Below are positions 8,267 through 18,333 of a stretch of 64,000 bases of DNA, piece after piece. Position numbers and translations under genes: made by a program. The first letter of the stretch is position 1, and each line of letters opens with the position of its first letter. The notes under the pieces were generated by a model. It was not told the DNA's origin. It saw nothing but the letters and a program-made list of their open reading frames with translations, and did no database searches. The DNA comes from Geminicoccaceae bacterium (GTDB lineage Bacteria > Pseudomonadota > Alphaproteobacteria > Geminicoccales > Geminicoccaceae). The DNA is taken from positions 372,001-436,000 of the forward strand of contig JANQPX010000030.1 of NCBI GenBank assembly GCA_028285265.1. Reading direction: 5' to 3'.

Positions 8267-9765
8267 CGGTTGTTCATCCGGTAAATTCGTCGGTTGGCGC
8301 CGGCGATCGTGATCCAGACATCTCCTCTTTGGCCGTTGATTCACGCGATGTGACAAATGGGGCATTGTTTGCCGCGCTGATGGGCTCCAACGTGGATGGC
8401 AGGGCCTTTATTGGCCAAGCTATCGAAAGGGGCGCCGTTGCCATCCTTGGCGATCCGTCGCTCGCTGGCATGGCACTCGACGTACCACTTATTCTCGATC
8501 CGGAACCGAGACGGCAGCTTGCCCTTATGGCTGCTCGATTCTCACGCCGGCAACCGAACCATGTCGTGGCGGTAACAGGGACGAGTGGCAAGACATCTGT
8601 CGCGAGCCTGGTGCGCCAAATCTGGACAACGCTCGGTCATGGGGCGGGGACGCTAGGCACCCTCGGACTGCATACCGACAATCGGACGATCGGCGGAGGA
8701 TTAACCACGCCTGATCCTGTTCGCTTGCACGCGCTCTTGTGTGAGCTTGCTGACGAGGGGGTCGATTATCTCGCGATCGAAGCCTCGAGCCATGGCCTCG
8801 ATCAACACCGGCTCGACGGAATCCGTATTAGTGCGGCGGCCTTTACCAACCTCTCCCATGACCATCTCGACTATCACCATACATTCGAAGCCTATCTGGC
8901 CGCGAAAGCGCGGCTCTTTGGCGAACTGTTATCCGATGATGGCGTTGCGGTCCTACATGCCGATGTTCCAGAGTTTCTCCATCTAAAGGCAATCGTGGAG
9001 TCGCGGGGTCTTGATCTGATCGACTACGGTCGAGACGCATCTGCGCTTCGGCTGGTCGAGCAGATCGATGGCCTTAATGGGCAGCGCTTAAGGGTGGCTT
9101 ATGGTGAGCGAGTCCATGACGTTACAACGCAGCTAATCGGGAATTTCCAGGCAGCCAATCTGTTAGCGGCCATCGGTCTGGTTTTGGCTGATTCGACCGA
9201 GGATGTTCCGGCGGTCTTTCGGGCAGCAGCGATGGTTCAAGGCGCGCCGGGCCGGTTACAGCTGATCGGTCACAATCAAAAAGGGGCACCGGTATTTGTC
9301 GATTATGCCCACAAGCCCGATGCTCTGGAGAAGGTCCTGGCGACTCTTCGGCCTCATACAGATGGCCGCTTGTTTGTCGTGTTCGGTTGCGGCGGTGACC
9401 GTGATGTCGAGAAACGCCCCTTGATGGGAAAGATAGCGGTTGAACGCGCAGATAAGGTATTTATCACCGACGATAATCCGCGTAGTGAAGACCCCGCAAC
9501 AATCCGGCGCCAAATCCTCAAGGCGGCGCCGGGCGCCGTCGATGTCGCGGATCGTGCCGAAGCCATTCATCTGGCCGTCAGCATGCTTGATGTAGGAGAC
9601 GTTCTGGTGGTGGCGGGGAAGGGGCATGAGACGGGCCAGATCATCGGAGGTGACGTCTTGCCCTTCGATGATGCGGCAGTTGTTTCGGAGGCTTTGGCCA
9701 TCAAGGCCGGGGATCAGTCGACGGCGCATCGCTTCGGCGCCACGGAATATGGGAAGATACGGTGA
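8233..9765 (+). CDS. murE: UDP-MurNAc-L-Ala-D-Glu:meso-diaminopimelate ligase MurE
   Basis: Cytosolic ATP-dependent ligase that adds the third residue of the stem peptide. The P-loop GTSGKTS is at residues 116-122. The DNPR motif at 414-417, followed by SEDP, marks the meso-diaminopimelate-specific enzymes, so the peptidoglycan should be of the DAP type. Length is 510 residues. A strong GGAGGCGAAGG ribosome binding site lies inside the end of ftsI just before the ATG at 8233, supporting the long 34-base overlap. The stop overlaps the GTG start of murF. Confidence 0.97.
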   Translation: MRLRQLLDPGVTVVHPVNSSVGAGDRDPDISSLAVDSRDVTNGALFAALMGSNVDGRAFIGQAIERGAVAILGDPSLAGMALDVPLILDPEPRRQLALMAARFSRRQPNHVVAVTGTSGKTSVASLVRQIWTTLGHGAGTLGTLGLHTDNRTIGGGLTTPDPVRLHALLCELADEGVDYLAIEASSHGLDQHRLDGIRISAAAFTNLSHDHLDYHHTFEAYLAAKARLFGELLSDDGVAVLHADVPEFLHLKAIVESRGLDLIDYGRDASALRLVEQIDGLNGQRLRVAYGERVHDVTTQLIGNFQAANLLAAIGLVLADSTEDVPAVFRAAAMVQGAPGRLQLIGHNQKGAPVFVDYAHKPDALEKVLATLRPHTDGRLFVVFGCGGDRDVEKRPLMGKIAVERADKVFITDDNPRSEDPATIRRQILKAAPGAVDVADRAEAIHLAVSMLDVGDVLVVAGKGHETGQIIGGDVLPFDDAAVVSEALAIKAGDQSTAHRFGATEYGKIR

Positions 9766-11192
9766 GCGGAGCTCTTTGGAGCGCAGACGAGATTGCAGCG
9801 GCAACGGGAGGCCGAGCGTCCGGCGGTTACGGCGGGGGCGATTGGTCCGTGGTCGGAATCTCCATCGATAGCAGGACAGTGATGCCGGGCGAGCTGTTCA
9901 TTGCCCTTCGCGGTCCGAATCACGATGGTCACCGCTTTATCCAAGCTGCTCTGGAACGAGGTGCCGCCTGTTTGGTCGATCATGTGCCGGCCAAGGTCCC
10001 GGAAACGGCGCCGTTGATCAAGGTCGAGGACACGATGCACGCGCTTACAGCGCTTGGCCAAGCGGCAAGGCGTCGTACGAGTGCCCGGATCACGGCAGTT
10101 ACGGGTTCTGTCGGTAAGACCGGTACAAAAGAAGCCTTACGGACGGCCTTAGCGCCCCAAGCTCCAACACATGCCAGCGTTCAAAGTTTCAACAATCATT
10201 GGGGAGTTCCTCTGAGCCTCGCGCGCGCGCCTCGAGGTTCGGCCTATGAAATCTACGAGCTTGGTATGAATGCACCAGGCGAGATCGCGGCATTGACCCG
10301 CCTCGTACGTCCCGAAGTGGCTATTATTACAACGATCGCGCCAGCGCATCTCGGCCGATTTCCTTCGGTTGATGCAATCGCCGAAGCCAAAGCCGAGATC
10401 TTTCAAGGCTTGATGCCAGGCGGTCTGGCCGTACTCAATCGAGATAACCCTTACTTCGCAGCATTGAAGGACAGGGCCCTTGCGGTGGATTGCGGTCGCG
10501 TTATCAGCTTCGGTGAAGCGATGGACGCAGATGCGAGACTGCTCGCCTGTCGGCTGCAGGCCGATGGTAGCGATGTTAGAATGGAGTTCGATGGCGTTGA
10601 GTACCGCTATCGAATTGGCGCGCCGGGCCAGCATTGGGTGATGAATAGTCTTGCCGTCATGGCCGTCGTTACCGCCCTAGGAGCTGACCCCGACAAGGCT
10701 GGACAAGCCCTTGCGAGCTTTGCTGCTCCGAAGGGGCGCGGCCAGCGTCATCAAATCAAGCGAAATGGCGGCTGGATCGACTTGATCGATGAAAGCTACA
10801 ACGCCAATCCCGTATCAATGCGGGCGGCGATCAGCCTCCTCGACAAGATCAAAGGCCGGCGGATCGTTGCGCTCGGCGATATGCTTGAACTCGGCCAGCA
10901 GAGCGCTCGGTTACATGCCGAACTCGCGGAGCCACTTGCCAAGAGCCATGTGGATCGTGTCTTTACCGTTGGTTCCTCGATGCGGCACTTGCATGCTGCT
11001 TTGCCGATGGGACAGCGTGGTATTCATGTCGAGCAGGCAGAGATGCTCGTCCCCATCCTCGCAGGCGAGCTAAAGGCGGGCGATACGATCTTGATCAAAG
11101 GCTCGCTCGGCAGCGCTATGGGGCAGGTCGTGGATGCCCTCCTGGCGAATGGTGATGGGGTCGACACATCCGTTGGTGGGGAGCGGGCCTAG
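9762..11192 (+). CDS. murF: UDP-MurNAc-tripeptide:D-alanyl-D-alanine ligase MurF
   Basis: Adds D-Ala-D-Ala to UDP-MurNAc-tripeptide, finishing the cytosolic nucleotide precursor. The P-loop GSVGKT is at residues 115-120. The downstream [11 protein letters not shown] block and [15 protein letters not shown] block are MurF-specific. Length is 476 residues. Translation starts at GTG, overlapping the murE stop in a GTGA arrangement. The supply of its dipeptide substrate comes from Ddl encoded later in the same cluster. Confidence 0.97.
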   Translation: MSGALWSADEIAAATGGRASGGYGGGDWSVVGISIDSRTVMPGELFIALRGPNHDGHRFIQAALERGAACLVDHVPAKVPETAPLIKVEDTMHALTALGQAARRRTSARITAVTGSVGKTGTKEALRTALAPQAPTHASVQSFNNHWGVPLSLARAPRGSAYEIYELGMNAPGEIAALTRLVRPEVAIITTIAPAHLGRFPSVDAIAEAKAEIFQGLMPGGLAVLNRDNPYFAALKDRALAVDCGRVISFGEAMDADARLLACRLQADGSDVRMEFDGVEYRYRIGAPGQHWVMNSLAVMAVVTALGADPDKAGQALASFAAPKGRGQRHQIKRNGGWIDLIDESYNANPVSMRAAISLLDKIKGRRIVALGDMLELGQQSARLHAELAEPLAKSHVDRVFTVGSSMRHLHAALPMGQRGIHVEQAEMLVPILAGELKAGDTILIKGSLGSAMGQVVDALLANGDGVDTSVGGERA

Positions 11193-11194
11193 CG

Positions 11195-12280
11195 ATGCTG
11201 TTCAATTTGCTTTCACCGCTCGCAGACGACTTCGGCCTTTTCAATCTCTTCCGCTATCTCACCTTTCGAACGGGTGCTGCCGTCCTGACAGCGTTGGTGA
11301 TCAGTTTTGTTGTTGGGCCATCCTTGATCGCTTGGCTTCGGATGAAGCAGGGGGAGGGGCAGCCGATCCGTGAGGACGGACCGCAAACGCATCTCGCAAA
11401 AAAGGGGACGCCCACCATGGGGGGCGCTCTCATTCTGCTAGCGATCTCGCTATCGACTCTGCTTTGGGCGGATCTGACCAATGGCTATGTCTGGGCTGTT
11501 CTGTTGGTGACCCTTGGCTTCGGTGCGATCGGTGTGGTGGACGACTACAAGAAGCTGACCAAACGTTCGAGTGACGGGATGTCCGGGCGGATGAAATTGA
11601 TCTGCCAAGGGTCAATTGCCCTTATCGCTGCGTATTGGATCGCGCATATCACGGGTGCTCCACAAGGCACGGGCCTGGCGTTCCCATTCTTTAAGAATTT
11701 TCTTTTGCCGCTTGGTTGGGCCTTCTTTCTGTTCGCTGCCCTAGTGATGATGGGAACATCGAACGCGGTGAATCTAACGGACGGTTTGGATGGGTTGGCG
11801 ATCGTTCCAACCATGATTGCCGCCGGTTGTTTTTTGATGATCGCCTATCTCGTCGGCAATGCTCGCTATGCGCCCTATCTCGGCATTATCTATGTCCCGG
11901 GTACCGGTGAACTCGCAATCTTCTGTGGTGCCTTAGTCGGTGCCGCGCTGGGATTTCTGTGGTTTAACGCCCCGCCTGCCATGGTTTTCATGGGGGATAC
12001 CGGCTCGCTGGCCACCGGTGGCGCGCTTGGCGCGGTCGCTGTTGTTACGAAGCACGAACTTGTCCTTGTGATCATTGGTGGATTGTTCGTGTTGGAAGCG
12101 GTGTCGGTCATTGTCCAAGTCGCATCCTTCAAGCTCACGGGTAAACGCGTTTTCCGTATGGCGCCCTTACATCACCACTTCGAGCAAAAGGGCTGGGAAG
12201 AACCGACCATCGTCATTCGCTTCTGGATCATTGCGGTGATCTTGGGTTTGATCGGCCTTTCGACACTTAAGTTGCGTTGA
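11195..12280 (+). CDS. mraY: Phospho-N-acetylmuramoyl-pentapeptide transferase MraY
   Basis: Integral membrane enzyme that transfers phospho-MurNAc-pentapeptide to undecaprenyl phosphate, making lipid I. At 361 residues it has the expected ten hydrophobic segments. Diagnostic blocks are KKGTPTMGG near residue 70, the catalytic Asp116-Asp117 in [24 protein letters not shown], and the HHHFE loop near the end. The gene begins two bases after murF and is followed six bases later by murD. Confidence 0.97.
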   Translation: MLFNLLSPLADDFGLFNLFRYLTFRTGAAVLTALVISFVVGPSLIAWLRMKQGEGQPIREDGPQTHLAKKGTPTMGGALILLAISLSTLLWADLTNGYVWAVLLVTLGFGAIGVVDDYKKLTKRSSDGMSGRMKLICQGSIALIAAYWIAHITGAPQGTGLAFPFFKNFLLPLGWAFFLFAALVMMGTSNAVNLTDGLDGLAIVPTMIAAGCFLMIAYLVGNARYAPYLGIIYVPGTGELAIFCGALVGAALGFLWFNAPPAMVFMGDTGSLATGGALGAVAVVTKHELVLVIIGGLFVLEAVSVIVQVASFKLTGKRVFRMAPLHHHFEQKGWEEPTIVIRFWIIAVILGLIGLSTLKLR

Positions 12281-12286
12281 GACGAG

Positions 12287-13705
12287 ATGCTGACGATTTC
12301 GCATTATGATCAAAAGGTCGTTGCGGTTCTTGGCCTGAGCCGCACTGGCTTGTCTGTCTGCCGAGCCTTAGTCGGCGGTGGCGCGCGCGTCTGGGCTTGG
12401 GACGATAATGCCGATCGGCGAAAGGAAGCCTCTGGTCTTGGTGTTTCCATTGTCGATCTGAACCTCTGTAATTGGGATCGGGTGGAAAGCTTAGTGCTGA
12501 GCCCGGGCATTCCCCTTCGCCATCCGAGACCGCATCGTCTCGTGAAGCGCGCCCGTAAGGCCGGTGTGCGCATTATTGGCGACATGGATCTGCTCGCGGA
12601 AAATCAACCAGAGCGGCGGATCATTGGCATCACCGGCACCAATGGTAAGTCCACCACTTCAGCGCTCATTGCGCACATCCTCGGACACGCAGGAATTGGC
12701 ACACAACTTGGTGGTAATATTGGCTTGCCAGTACTAGATCTATTGCCTAAACCGGTAAAAGACATCTATGTATTGGAATTATCGTCGTTTCAACTGGACT
12801 TAACTGAGCGCCTGAAATGTGCTGTGGCCGTGATCTTGAACCTTAGTCCAGACCACCTCGATCGGCATGGCGGCATGGCGGGTTATCTCCGTGCCAAGAG
12901 ACGTATCTTGCGCAACCAAGAGGCGGGCGATTGGGCGATCGTTGGGGTTGACGATCCCTATGGGCAGAAGATCAAGAAAGATCTCGACAAAGTCCATGAC
13001 CGCAAAGTCGTGCCGATTTCCTCAGCTGGCGAAGCTGCAGGCGGTGTCTACATCCAAGACGGGCGTCTCATCGATGATCTCGATGGACAGGCAGAGGATG
13101 TCGGTCGAATCGATGGTTTTCAACATTTGAAAGGGGCTCACAACGCCCAGAATACTGCGGCCGCCTATGCTGCCGCACGAGCGATGGGTGCTGCGCCCAA
13201 GGCCATTCTGAGCGGTATGGAGAGCTTTCCGGGCCTCGCGCATCGCCTCGAGCTGGTGGATAGCATCGATGGCATCGCCTTTGTCAACGACAGCAAAGCA
13301 ACCAACCCCGATGCAGCGGCGAAGGCGCTCGCGGCATTCGATAATATTTATTGGATCGCCGGCGGTCAGCCAAAGCAAGATGACCTCGATGCGGTGCTCC
13401 CCTGTCTCAGGCATGTGCGCCGTACCTATCTGATTGGCGATGCAGCCGCCGCATTTAGCGCTTTGCTCGACGGCAAGGTCGAGACGGTAATGAGCGAGAC
13501 GCTGGATCAAGCATTCTATGCTGCGGCCGATGATGCGCGACATGAGGGCGCTAAAGGTGCGACCGTGCTATTGGCGCCTGCTTGTGCGTCGTTCGATCAA
13601 TTTCCCAATTTTGAAGCCCGCGGTGATGCCTTTCGACGTCTGGTCGAGAGCCAGGCTCAAGCTTTGAGCCAACAAGCCCCTGCTACTGGCAGTGGGAGGC
13701 GCTGA
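12287..13705 (+). CDS. murD: UDP-MurNAc-L-alanine:D-glutamate ligase MurD
   Basis: Cytosolic ligase for the second residue of the stem peptide. An N-terminal Rossmann-like VLGLSRTGLS precedes the P-loop GTNGKST at residues 117-123. LELSSFQLD, NLSPDHLDRH and NDSKATNPDA are conserved MurD blocks. The 472-residue length and the FDQFPNFEARGDAFRRLV C-terminus are typical. The final base of its TGA is the first base of the ftsW ATG. Confidence 0.97.
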   Translation: MLTISHYDQKVVAVLGLSRTGLSVCRALVGGGARVWAWDDNADRRKEASGLGVSIVDLNLCNWDRVESLVLSPGIPLRHPRPHRLVKRARKAGVRIIGDMDLLAENQPERRIIGITGTNGKSTTSALIAHILGHAGIGTQLGGNIGLPVLDLLPKPVKDIYVLELSSFQLDLTERLKCAVAVILNLSPDHLDRHGGMAGYLRAKRRILRNQEAGDWAIVGVDDPYGQKIKKDLDKVHDRKVVPISSAGEAAGGVYIQDGRLIDDLDGQAEDVGRIDGFQHLKGAHNAQNTAAAYAAARAMGAAPKAILSGMESFPGLAHRLELVDSIDGIAFVNDSKATNPDAAAKALAAFDNIYWIAGGQPKQDDLDAVLPCLRHVRRTYLIGDAAAAFSALLDGKVETVMSETLDQAFYAAADDARHEGAKGATVLLAPACASFDQFPNFEARGDAFRRLVESQAQALSQQAPATGSGRR

Positions 13706-14829
13706 TGTTTGAGCGGACAGAGCGTGGACTGCTTGCCCGTTGGTGGTGGACGGTCGATCGTCCGCTATTAGGGGTGTTCGGGCTGTTGGCTATGTCCGGC
13801 TTAATTATGGTGTTTGCATCGAGCCCACCCGTCGCTGTCCGATTGGGCCTCCCATCTTGGCATTTCGTTACGCGGCATTTAATCTATTTGGCGCCGGCTG
13901 CACTGCTCTTGGTCGGCTGCTCGCTCCTTTCGCCGCGCGGTGTCTATCGGGCTGCGATCGCGCTTCTGGCCGTCTCGATTTTAATGTTGGTGGCCACGCT
14001 CATCATCGGTCTCGAGAACAATGGATCGACCCGATGGATCTCGTTCGGCAGTTTTGCGATCCAGCCCGGCGAGTTCGCCAAGCCGGCCCTCATCGTTGTT
14101 GGCGCCGCTTTGCTGGCCCGAGCTCCTGGCCTCGACAATGCTTGGCCTGTGCTTGGCTTAGGGTTGATCGTAATGGTGCTTCTGTTAGCCCAGCCCGATG
14201 TTGGCATGGCGTTGATGGTGGGCACCGTCATGGGTGTTCAGCTGTTCGTCGCTGGCCTGCCCTGGCTTCTTGTGCTGGGCGCACTCCTACTAAGTGTCTT
14301 GATTCTCTGGCAGGCATATAGCTGGTTCCCTCATGTTGCAGCGCGGATCGATCGTTTCCTCGATCCAGCGAGCGGCGACCACTATCAGGTCGGTCTCGCT
14401 TTGAAGGCGGTCAAGAGTGCCGCTTGGTTCGGTTCAGGACCGGGGGAGGGGCGGTTAAAAAATCAGATCCCCGATGCCCACAGTGACTTTGTCTTCGCCG
14501 TCGCCGCCGAAGAGTTCGGGCTGATCGCTTGCCTGCTGCTCATCGGCCTGTTCAGCTTCGTCATGTTGCGGGGCCTCAAAAAAACGGAGTTGGTTTCCGA
14601 TCGTTTCGCGCTGATTGCTGGGGCTGGGTTGCTGGCACATTTCGGTCTCCAAGCCATGGTGAATTTGGGGGTCAATCTCTCGGTACTTCCGGCGACCGGA
14701 ATGACCTTGCCGTTTATCAGTTATGGTGGCTCGGCTCTCTGTTCGATGGGCATAGGCATGGGCATGTTCCTCGCGCTGACGCGTCGCCGTCTCGGCCACG
14801 GCATGCCACCTCCGGGAGCATCGCCATGA
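13705..14829 (+). CDS. ftsW: Septal peptidoglycan polymerase FtsW (SEDS family)
   Basis: A 374-residue polytopic SEDS protein, the glycosyltransferase partner of FtsI at the septum. Multiple membrane helices are evident. Family signatures include the NGSTRWI and QPGEFAKPALI block around residues 108-130, and the C-terminal NLGVNLSVLPATGMTLPFIS and YGGSAL motifs. The start overlaps the murD stop by one base. Its stop overlaps the murG start by four bases. Confidence 0.96.
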   Translation: MFERTERGLLARWWWTVDRPLLGVFGLLAMSGLIMVFASSPPVAVRLGLPSWHFVTRHLIYLAPAALLLVGCSLLSPRGVYRAAIALLAVSILMLVATLIIGLENNGSTRWISFGSFAIQPGEFAKPALIVVGAALLARAPGLDNAWPVLGLGLIVMVLLLAQPDVGMALMVGTVMGVQLFVAGLPWLLVLGALLLSVLILWQAYSWFPHVAARIDRFLDPASGDHYQVGLALKAVKSAAWFGSGPGEGRLKNQIPDAHSDFVFAVAAEEFGLIACLLLIGLFSFVMLRGLKKTELVSDRFALIAGAGLLAHFGLQAMVNLGVNLSVLPATGMTLPFISYGGSALCSMGIGMGMFLALTRRRLGHGMPPPGASP

Positions 14830-15974
14830 ACCGCCCGGTGGTTATAACCGCAGGCGGCACGGGCGGTCATATGTTCCCGGCTCTGGCGCTTGCCAGCGAA
14901 CTTGAGCGTCGCGGTCGGACCGTGGCGCTCGCCTGCGATGAAAGGGGCGCTCGCTATTTGCCCGAAGGTGTCGAGGCGTTCAAAGTGCGCGCCTCAAGCC
15001 CTTCCGGATCGATAACCAAGCGAATGTCGGGCCTGATGAATCTGGGCCTTGGATTTGTGCAGAGTTGGTGGTGGTTGAAACGGCAAAACCCGATCGCGGT
15101 CGCCGCCTTTGGCAGTTATGCCTCAGTGCCCGTCGGTGTCGCCGCGGGTCATTTGAGGTTGCCAATTCTTGTCCATGAGCAAAACGCCGTTCTCGGCCGG
15201 GCGAATCGGATGATCGCAAAGCGAGCGAGTGGGCTTGCGCTGACGTTTGCCGAAACCGAGCATGCCGATATGTTGCCTGAGGATCGCCATATGATGACGG
15301 GGAATCCCGTGCGCCCCGAGATTCGTCAGCATATGGGTGAGGCCTACCGCTTGCCCGCCGAAGGTGAGCCGCTGGAAATATTGGTGATTGGCGGTAGCCA
15401 GGGTGCGCGGGCCTTAAGCGATGTTGTCCCAGCCGCGTTGGATCGACTGTCCGGACGCGAGCGTTCGCTGATCCGTCTTACGCAGCAATGCCGACCTGAA
15501 GATTTGGAACGCGTTGAATTGGCTTACAAGGCGCTTGGTTTCGAGGCAGAGTTGAAGAGCTTTTTCGATGACTTGCCTGCGCGGCTCGCCAAAGCACATT
15601 TGGTGATCTCGCGTTCAGGAGCTTCTAGCATTTCCGAAATGCTGGTGCTCGGTAAACCGTCTATTCTCATACCGCTCCCCTATTCCCTCGAAGGCGATCA
15701 ACTGGCCAATGCCAAGGTCGTTGAGGCTGCAGGTGGGGCATGGCTGCTTGAAGAAGCAATGCTTACTGGTGAGCTGTTGGCCGATAAGATCCGGCGCGTC
15801 CTTGAGAAGCCTGAGATCCTCTCCGAAGCTGCCGGTAAGGCGCGTGCGCTCGCTCGTCCTGATGCTGGCGAGGCACTTGCCGACGCGCTTGAGCGGATCA
15901 TCCCCGGCTTCAATACGGGCGGGGCAGCAAAGAGTAAAGGCGACGGGCCTGGCCCGTTGGAGGAGGCGGCATGA
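14826..15974 (+). CDS. murG: UDP-GlcNAc:lipid I N-acetylglucosaminyltransferase MurG
   Basis: Peripheral membrane GT28 glycosyltransferase that converts lipid I to lipid II. The open frame extends far upstream inside ftsW, but the start is placed at ATG 14826. It overlaps the ftsW stop as ATGA and gives the canonical N-terminus ending in the GGTGGH loop at residues 10-15. Other blocks are HEQNAVLGRANR, GNPVRPEI, GGSQGARAL and SRSGASSISEML. Predicted length is 382 residues. The stop overlaps the murC start. Confidence 0.96.
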   Translation: MNRPVVITAGGTGGHMFPALALASELERRGRTVALACDERGARYLPEGVEAFKVRASSPSGSITKRMSGLMNLGLGFVQSWWWLKRQNPIAVAAFGSYASVPVGVAAGHLRLPILVHEQNAVLGRANRMIAKRASGLALTFAETEHADMLPEDRHMMTGNPVRPEIRQHMGEAYRLPAEGEPLEILVIGGSQGARALSDVVPAALDRLSGRERSLIRLTQQCRPEDLERVELAYKALGFEAELKSFFDDLPARLAKAHLVISRSGASSISEMLVLGKPSILIPLPYSLEGDQLANAKVVEAAGGAWLLEEAMLTGELLADKIRRVLEKPEILSEAAGKARALARPDAGEALADALERIIPGFNTGGAAKSKGDGPGPLEEAA

Positions 15975-17398
15975 GGATGCTTCCGATCGATGTGGGCGTT
16001 ATTCACTTTGTCGGCATCGGCGGCATCGGCATGAGCGGTATTGCCGAAGTGCTGCATGCGCTGGGCCACAGGGTTCAAGGCTCGGACATGGCGGAGAGTG
16101 CCAATGTCGAGCGCCTCCGTGCCAAGGGTATTGAGGTGATGATCGGCCACAACGCCCATCATCTCGAACAGGCACGGGTCGTGGTCATTTCGTCGGCTGT
16201 CAAGATGGACAACCCGGAAGTCGTGGCTGCTCGTGATGCACGCATCCCGGTGGTGAAGCGTGCCGAGATGCTGGCGGAGCTCATGCGTCTCAAATGGGCC
16301 ATTGCGATCGCTGGCACACACGGTAAGACCACGACCACGTCGCTGATCGCCGCCGTGCTCGAAGCGGCGCGTTTCGACCCGACGGTGATCAATGGTGGGA
16401 TCATCAATGCCTACGGCACCAACACGCGCTTTGGGGCTTCGGAATGGATGGTTGTCGAGGCCGATGAATCCGACGGCACGTTTACACGTCTACCGGCAAG
16501 TTGTGGCGTGATCACCAACATCGATCCCGAACATCTCGATTTTTATGGAGATTTCGAAGGGGTCAAATCGGCGTTCGAGACGTTCCTGAACCATCTGCCG
16601 TTCTATGGCTTCGCCGCGATGTGCATCGATCACGCCGAGACCAGGGCTCTGTTCGAGCGAACAACTGACCGCCGCCTGATTGGCTACGGGTTTGACGAGA
16701 GTGCCGACATTCGTGCCCTCGATCCGACCTTTGATCCGGACGGTGCTGTTTTCGATGTGGAGCTTCGCGATCCCGTCACATCAGAGGTGACGCGCACGCT
16801 TCGCAGACTTCGCCTGGCCATGCCGGGCCGGCACAATGTGTTGAATGCCCTGGCTGCTATTGCGGTCGCCAATGAACTCAAGATTCATGACGATGTCATC
16901 CGAAAAGCGCTGTTGGATTTTGGCGGCGTGAAGCGCCGATTCACCAAAACGGGCCAGGTTGGTGGCATCACAGTTATCGATGATTACGGTCACCACCCCG
17001 TCGAGATTAGGGCTGCCCTTGAAACGGCGAAAGCGGCGAGTGCTGGCCGCGTTATCGCCGTGATCCAGCCCCATCGCTATAGCCGGCTGGCCGCGTTGTT
17101 CGACGACTTTTGCCACTGCGCAGGGGACGCCGACATTGCCCTCGTCGCGCCCATTTATGCAGCAGGCGAAGCCCCTATCGAGGGTGTTGATCAAGCGGCG
17201 TTGGTCACTGGCTTGCAGAGCGCCGGCGTCGTTGACGTACGACCCGTGCAAGGGCCAGATCATCTTGCCGAGTCCATCGCTGATCTCGCACAGCCCGGCG
17301 ATATGGTGATTTGTCTGGGCGCGGGTACGATCTCAGCTTGGGCACAAGCCTTGCCGGAAAAGCTCGCTGAGCGTCTTCAGCCGGGAAATGCGGCATGA
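15971..17398 (+). CDS. murC: UDP-N-acetylmuramate:L-alanine ligase MurC
   Basis: First amino acid-adding ligase of the pathway. The N-terminal FVGIGGIGMSGIAEVLHALG dinucleotide-type fold is typical, and the P-loop GTHGKT lies at residues 115-120. EADESDGTF, NIDPEHLDFYG, DDYGHHPVEI and QPHRYSR are MurC blocks. The length of 475 residues is normal. The start overlaps the murG stop (ATGA), and murB begins in the same way at the other end. Confidence 0.97.
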   Translation: MRMLPIDVGVIHFVGIGGIGMSGIAEVLHALGHRVQGSDMAESANVERLRAKGIEVMIGHNAHHLEQARVVVISSAVKMDNPEVVAARDARIPVVKRAEMLAELMRLKWAIAIAGTHGKTTTTSLIAAVLEAARFDPTVINGGIINAYGTNTRFGASEWMVVEADESDGTFTRLPASCGVITNIDPEHLDFYGDFEGVKSAFETFLNHLPFYGFAAMCIDHAETRALFERTTDRRLIGYGFDESADIRALDPTFDPDGAVFDVELRDPVTSEVTRTLRRLRLAMPGRHNVLNALAAIAVANELKIHDDVIRKALLDFGGVKRRFTKTGQVGGITVIDDYGHHPVEIRAALETAKAASAGRVIAVIQPHRYSRLAALFDDFCHCAGDADIALVAPIYAAGEAPIEGVDQAALVTGLQSAGVVDVRPVQGPDHLAESIADLAQPGDMVICLGAGTISAWAQALPEKLAERLQPGNAA

Positions 17399-18333
17399 AG
17401 GGCCACTGGGTCGAGGCCTTACCTTCAGTACGTGGCAAAATCGCGTTCGACGTGTCGATGGCACCGAAGACTTGGTTTCGCGTTGGCGGTCCGGCCCGGG
17501 TGTGGTTTCAGCCGGCCGATCTGGATGACCTTGCCGATTTCATGGCAATGAAGCCGCAGGGCGTGCCCATTCTGCCGATTGGTGTCGGCTCCAATCTCCT
17601 TGTGAGGGATGGTGGTGTCGATGCCGTCGTTCTCCGTCTGACGGGACCTCTCGCGAAAGTCGAATTTGGTGGGGACCGCCTGACCGTCGGTGCTGGTGTT
17701 ACCGACCGTGGCCTGGCCATCCAGGCATTGGAAGCCGGTGTCTCCGGCTTTGAATTTTATGTCGGTATTCCTGGAACACTTGGTGGCGGTCTCCGCATGA
17801 ATGCCGGAGCCTATGGAGGTGAGACCGCCGATCTGGTCGAACACGTCATCGCGATCGATCCAGACGGGGCCCTGCATGAACTTTCCGCTGCCGAGATGGG
17901 CTTTAGTTATCGGCAGTCGACGCTGCCGGAAGGCTGGATTGCCGTTGCTGCTGTCATGAAGGGAGTCGCTGGCAACCGCGAGCGCATCCGAGCCCAGATG
18001 GCGCGGATTAAGGCGGAGCGAGACGTTGCCCAGCCCATCCGGGTTGCTACGGGCGGTTCGACCTTTAAGAACCCACCCGGCAAGAAGGCCTGGGAACTGA
18101 TTGATGCGGCGGGCTGTCGCGGAATGATGCATAAGAAGGCCCAGGTTTCCGAGAAGCATTGCAATTTCTTGATCAATGCCGGTGGTGCCCAAGCCTCTCA
18201 TATCGAAGACCTCGGTGAGATCGTGCGCGACAAGGTTCGAGCCCTGAGCGACGTCGAGCTGGAATGGGAGATTCACCGTGTCGGAAAGCGACGTGGTGAG
18301 GGCACCGACACAGCGCTGGAGGTTGCGGCATGA
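17395..18333 (+). CDS. murB: UDP-N-acetylenolpyruvoylglucosamine reductase MurB
   Basis: FAD and NADPH-dependent reductase that makes UDP-MurNAc. TWFRVGGPA near residue 24 and GVGSNLLVRDGG near residue 62 form the FAD-binding fold. GIPGTLGGGLRMNAGAYGGE and SYRQSTLP follow, then GGSTFKNPPG with the catalytic-region serine. At 312 residues, with the short inserts, it looks like a type I alphaproteobacterial enzyme. It overlaps murC and ddl by four bases each. Confidence 0.96.
   Translation: MKGHWVEALPSVRGKIAFDVSMAPKTWFRVGGPARVWFQPADLDDLADFMAMKPQGVPILPIGVGSNLLVRDGGVDAVVLRLTGPLAKVEFGGDRLTVGAGVTDRGLAIQALEAGVSGFEFYVGIPGTLGGGLRMNAGAYGGETADLVEHVIAIDPDGALHELSAAEMGFSYRQSTLPEGWIAVAAVMKGVAGNRERIRAQMARIKAERDVAQPIRVATGGSTFKNPPGKKAWELIDAAGCRGMMHKKAQVSEKHCNFLINAGGAQASHIEDLGEIVRDKVRALSDVELEWEIHRVGKRRGEGTDTALEVAA

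Noticed and set aside
14529..14825. Upstream extension of murG inside ftsW
   Set aside because: The conserved MurG N-terminus starts at 14826, where ATGA overlaps the ftsW stop. The extension only reads ftsW out of frame.
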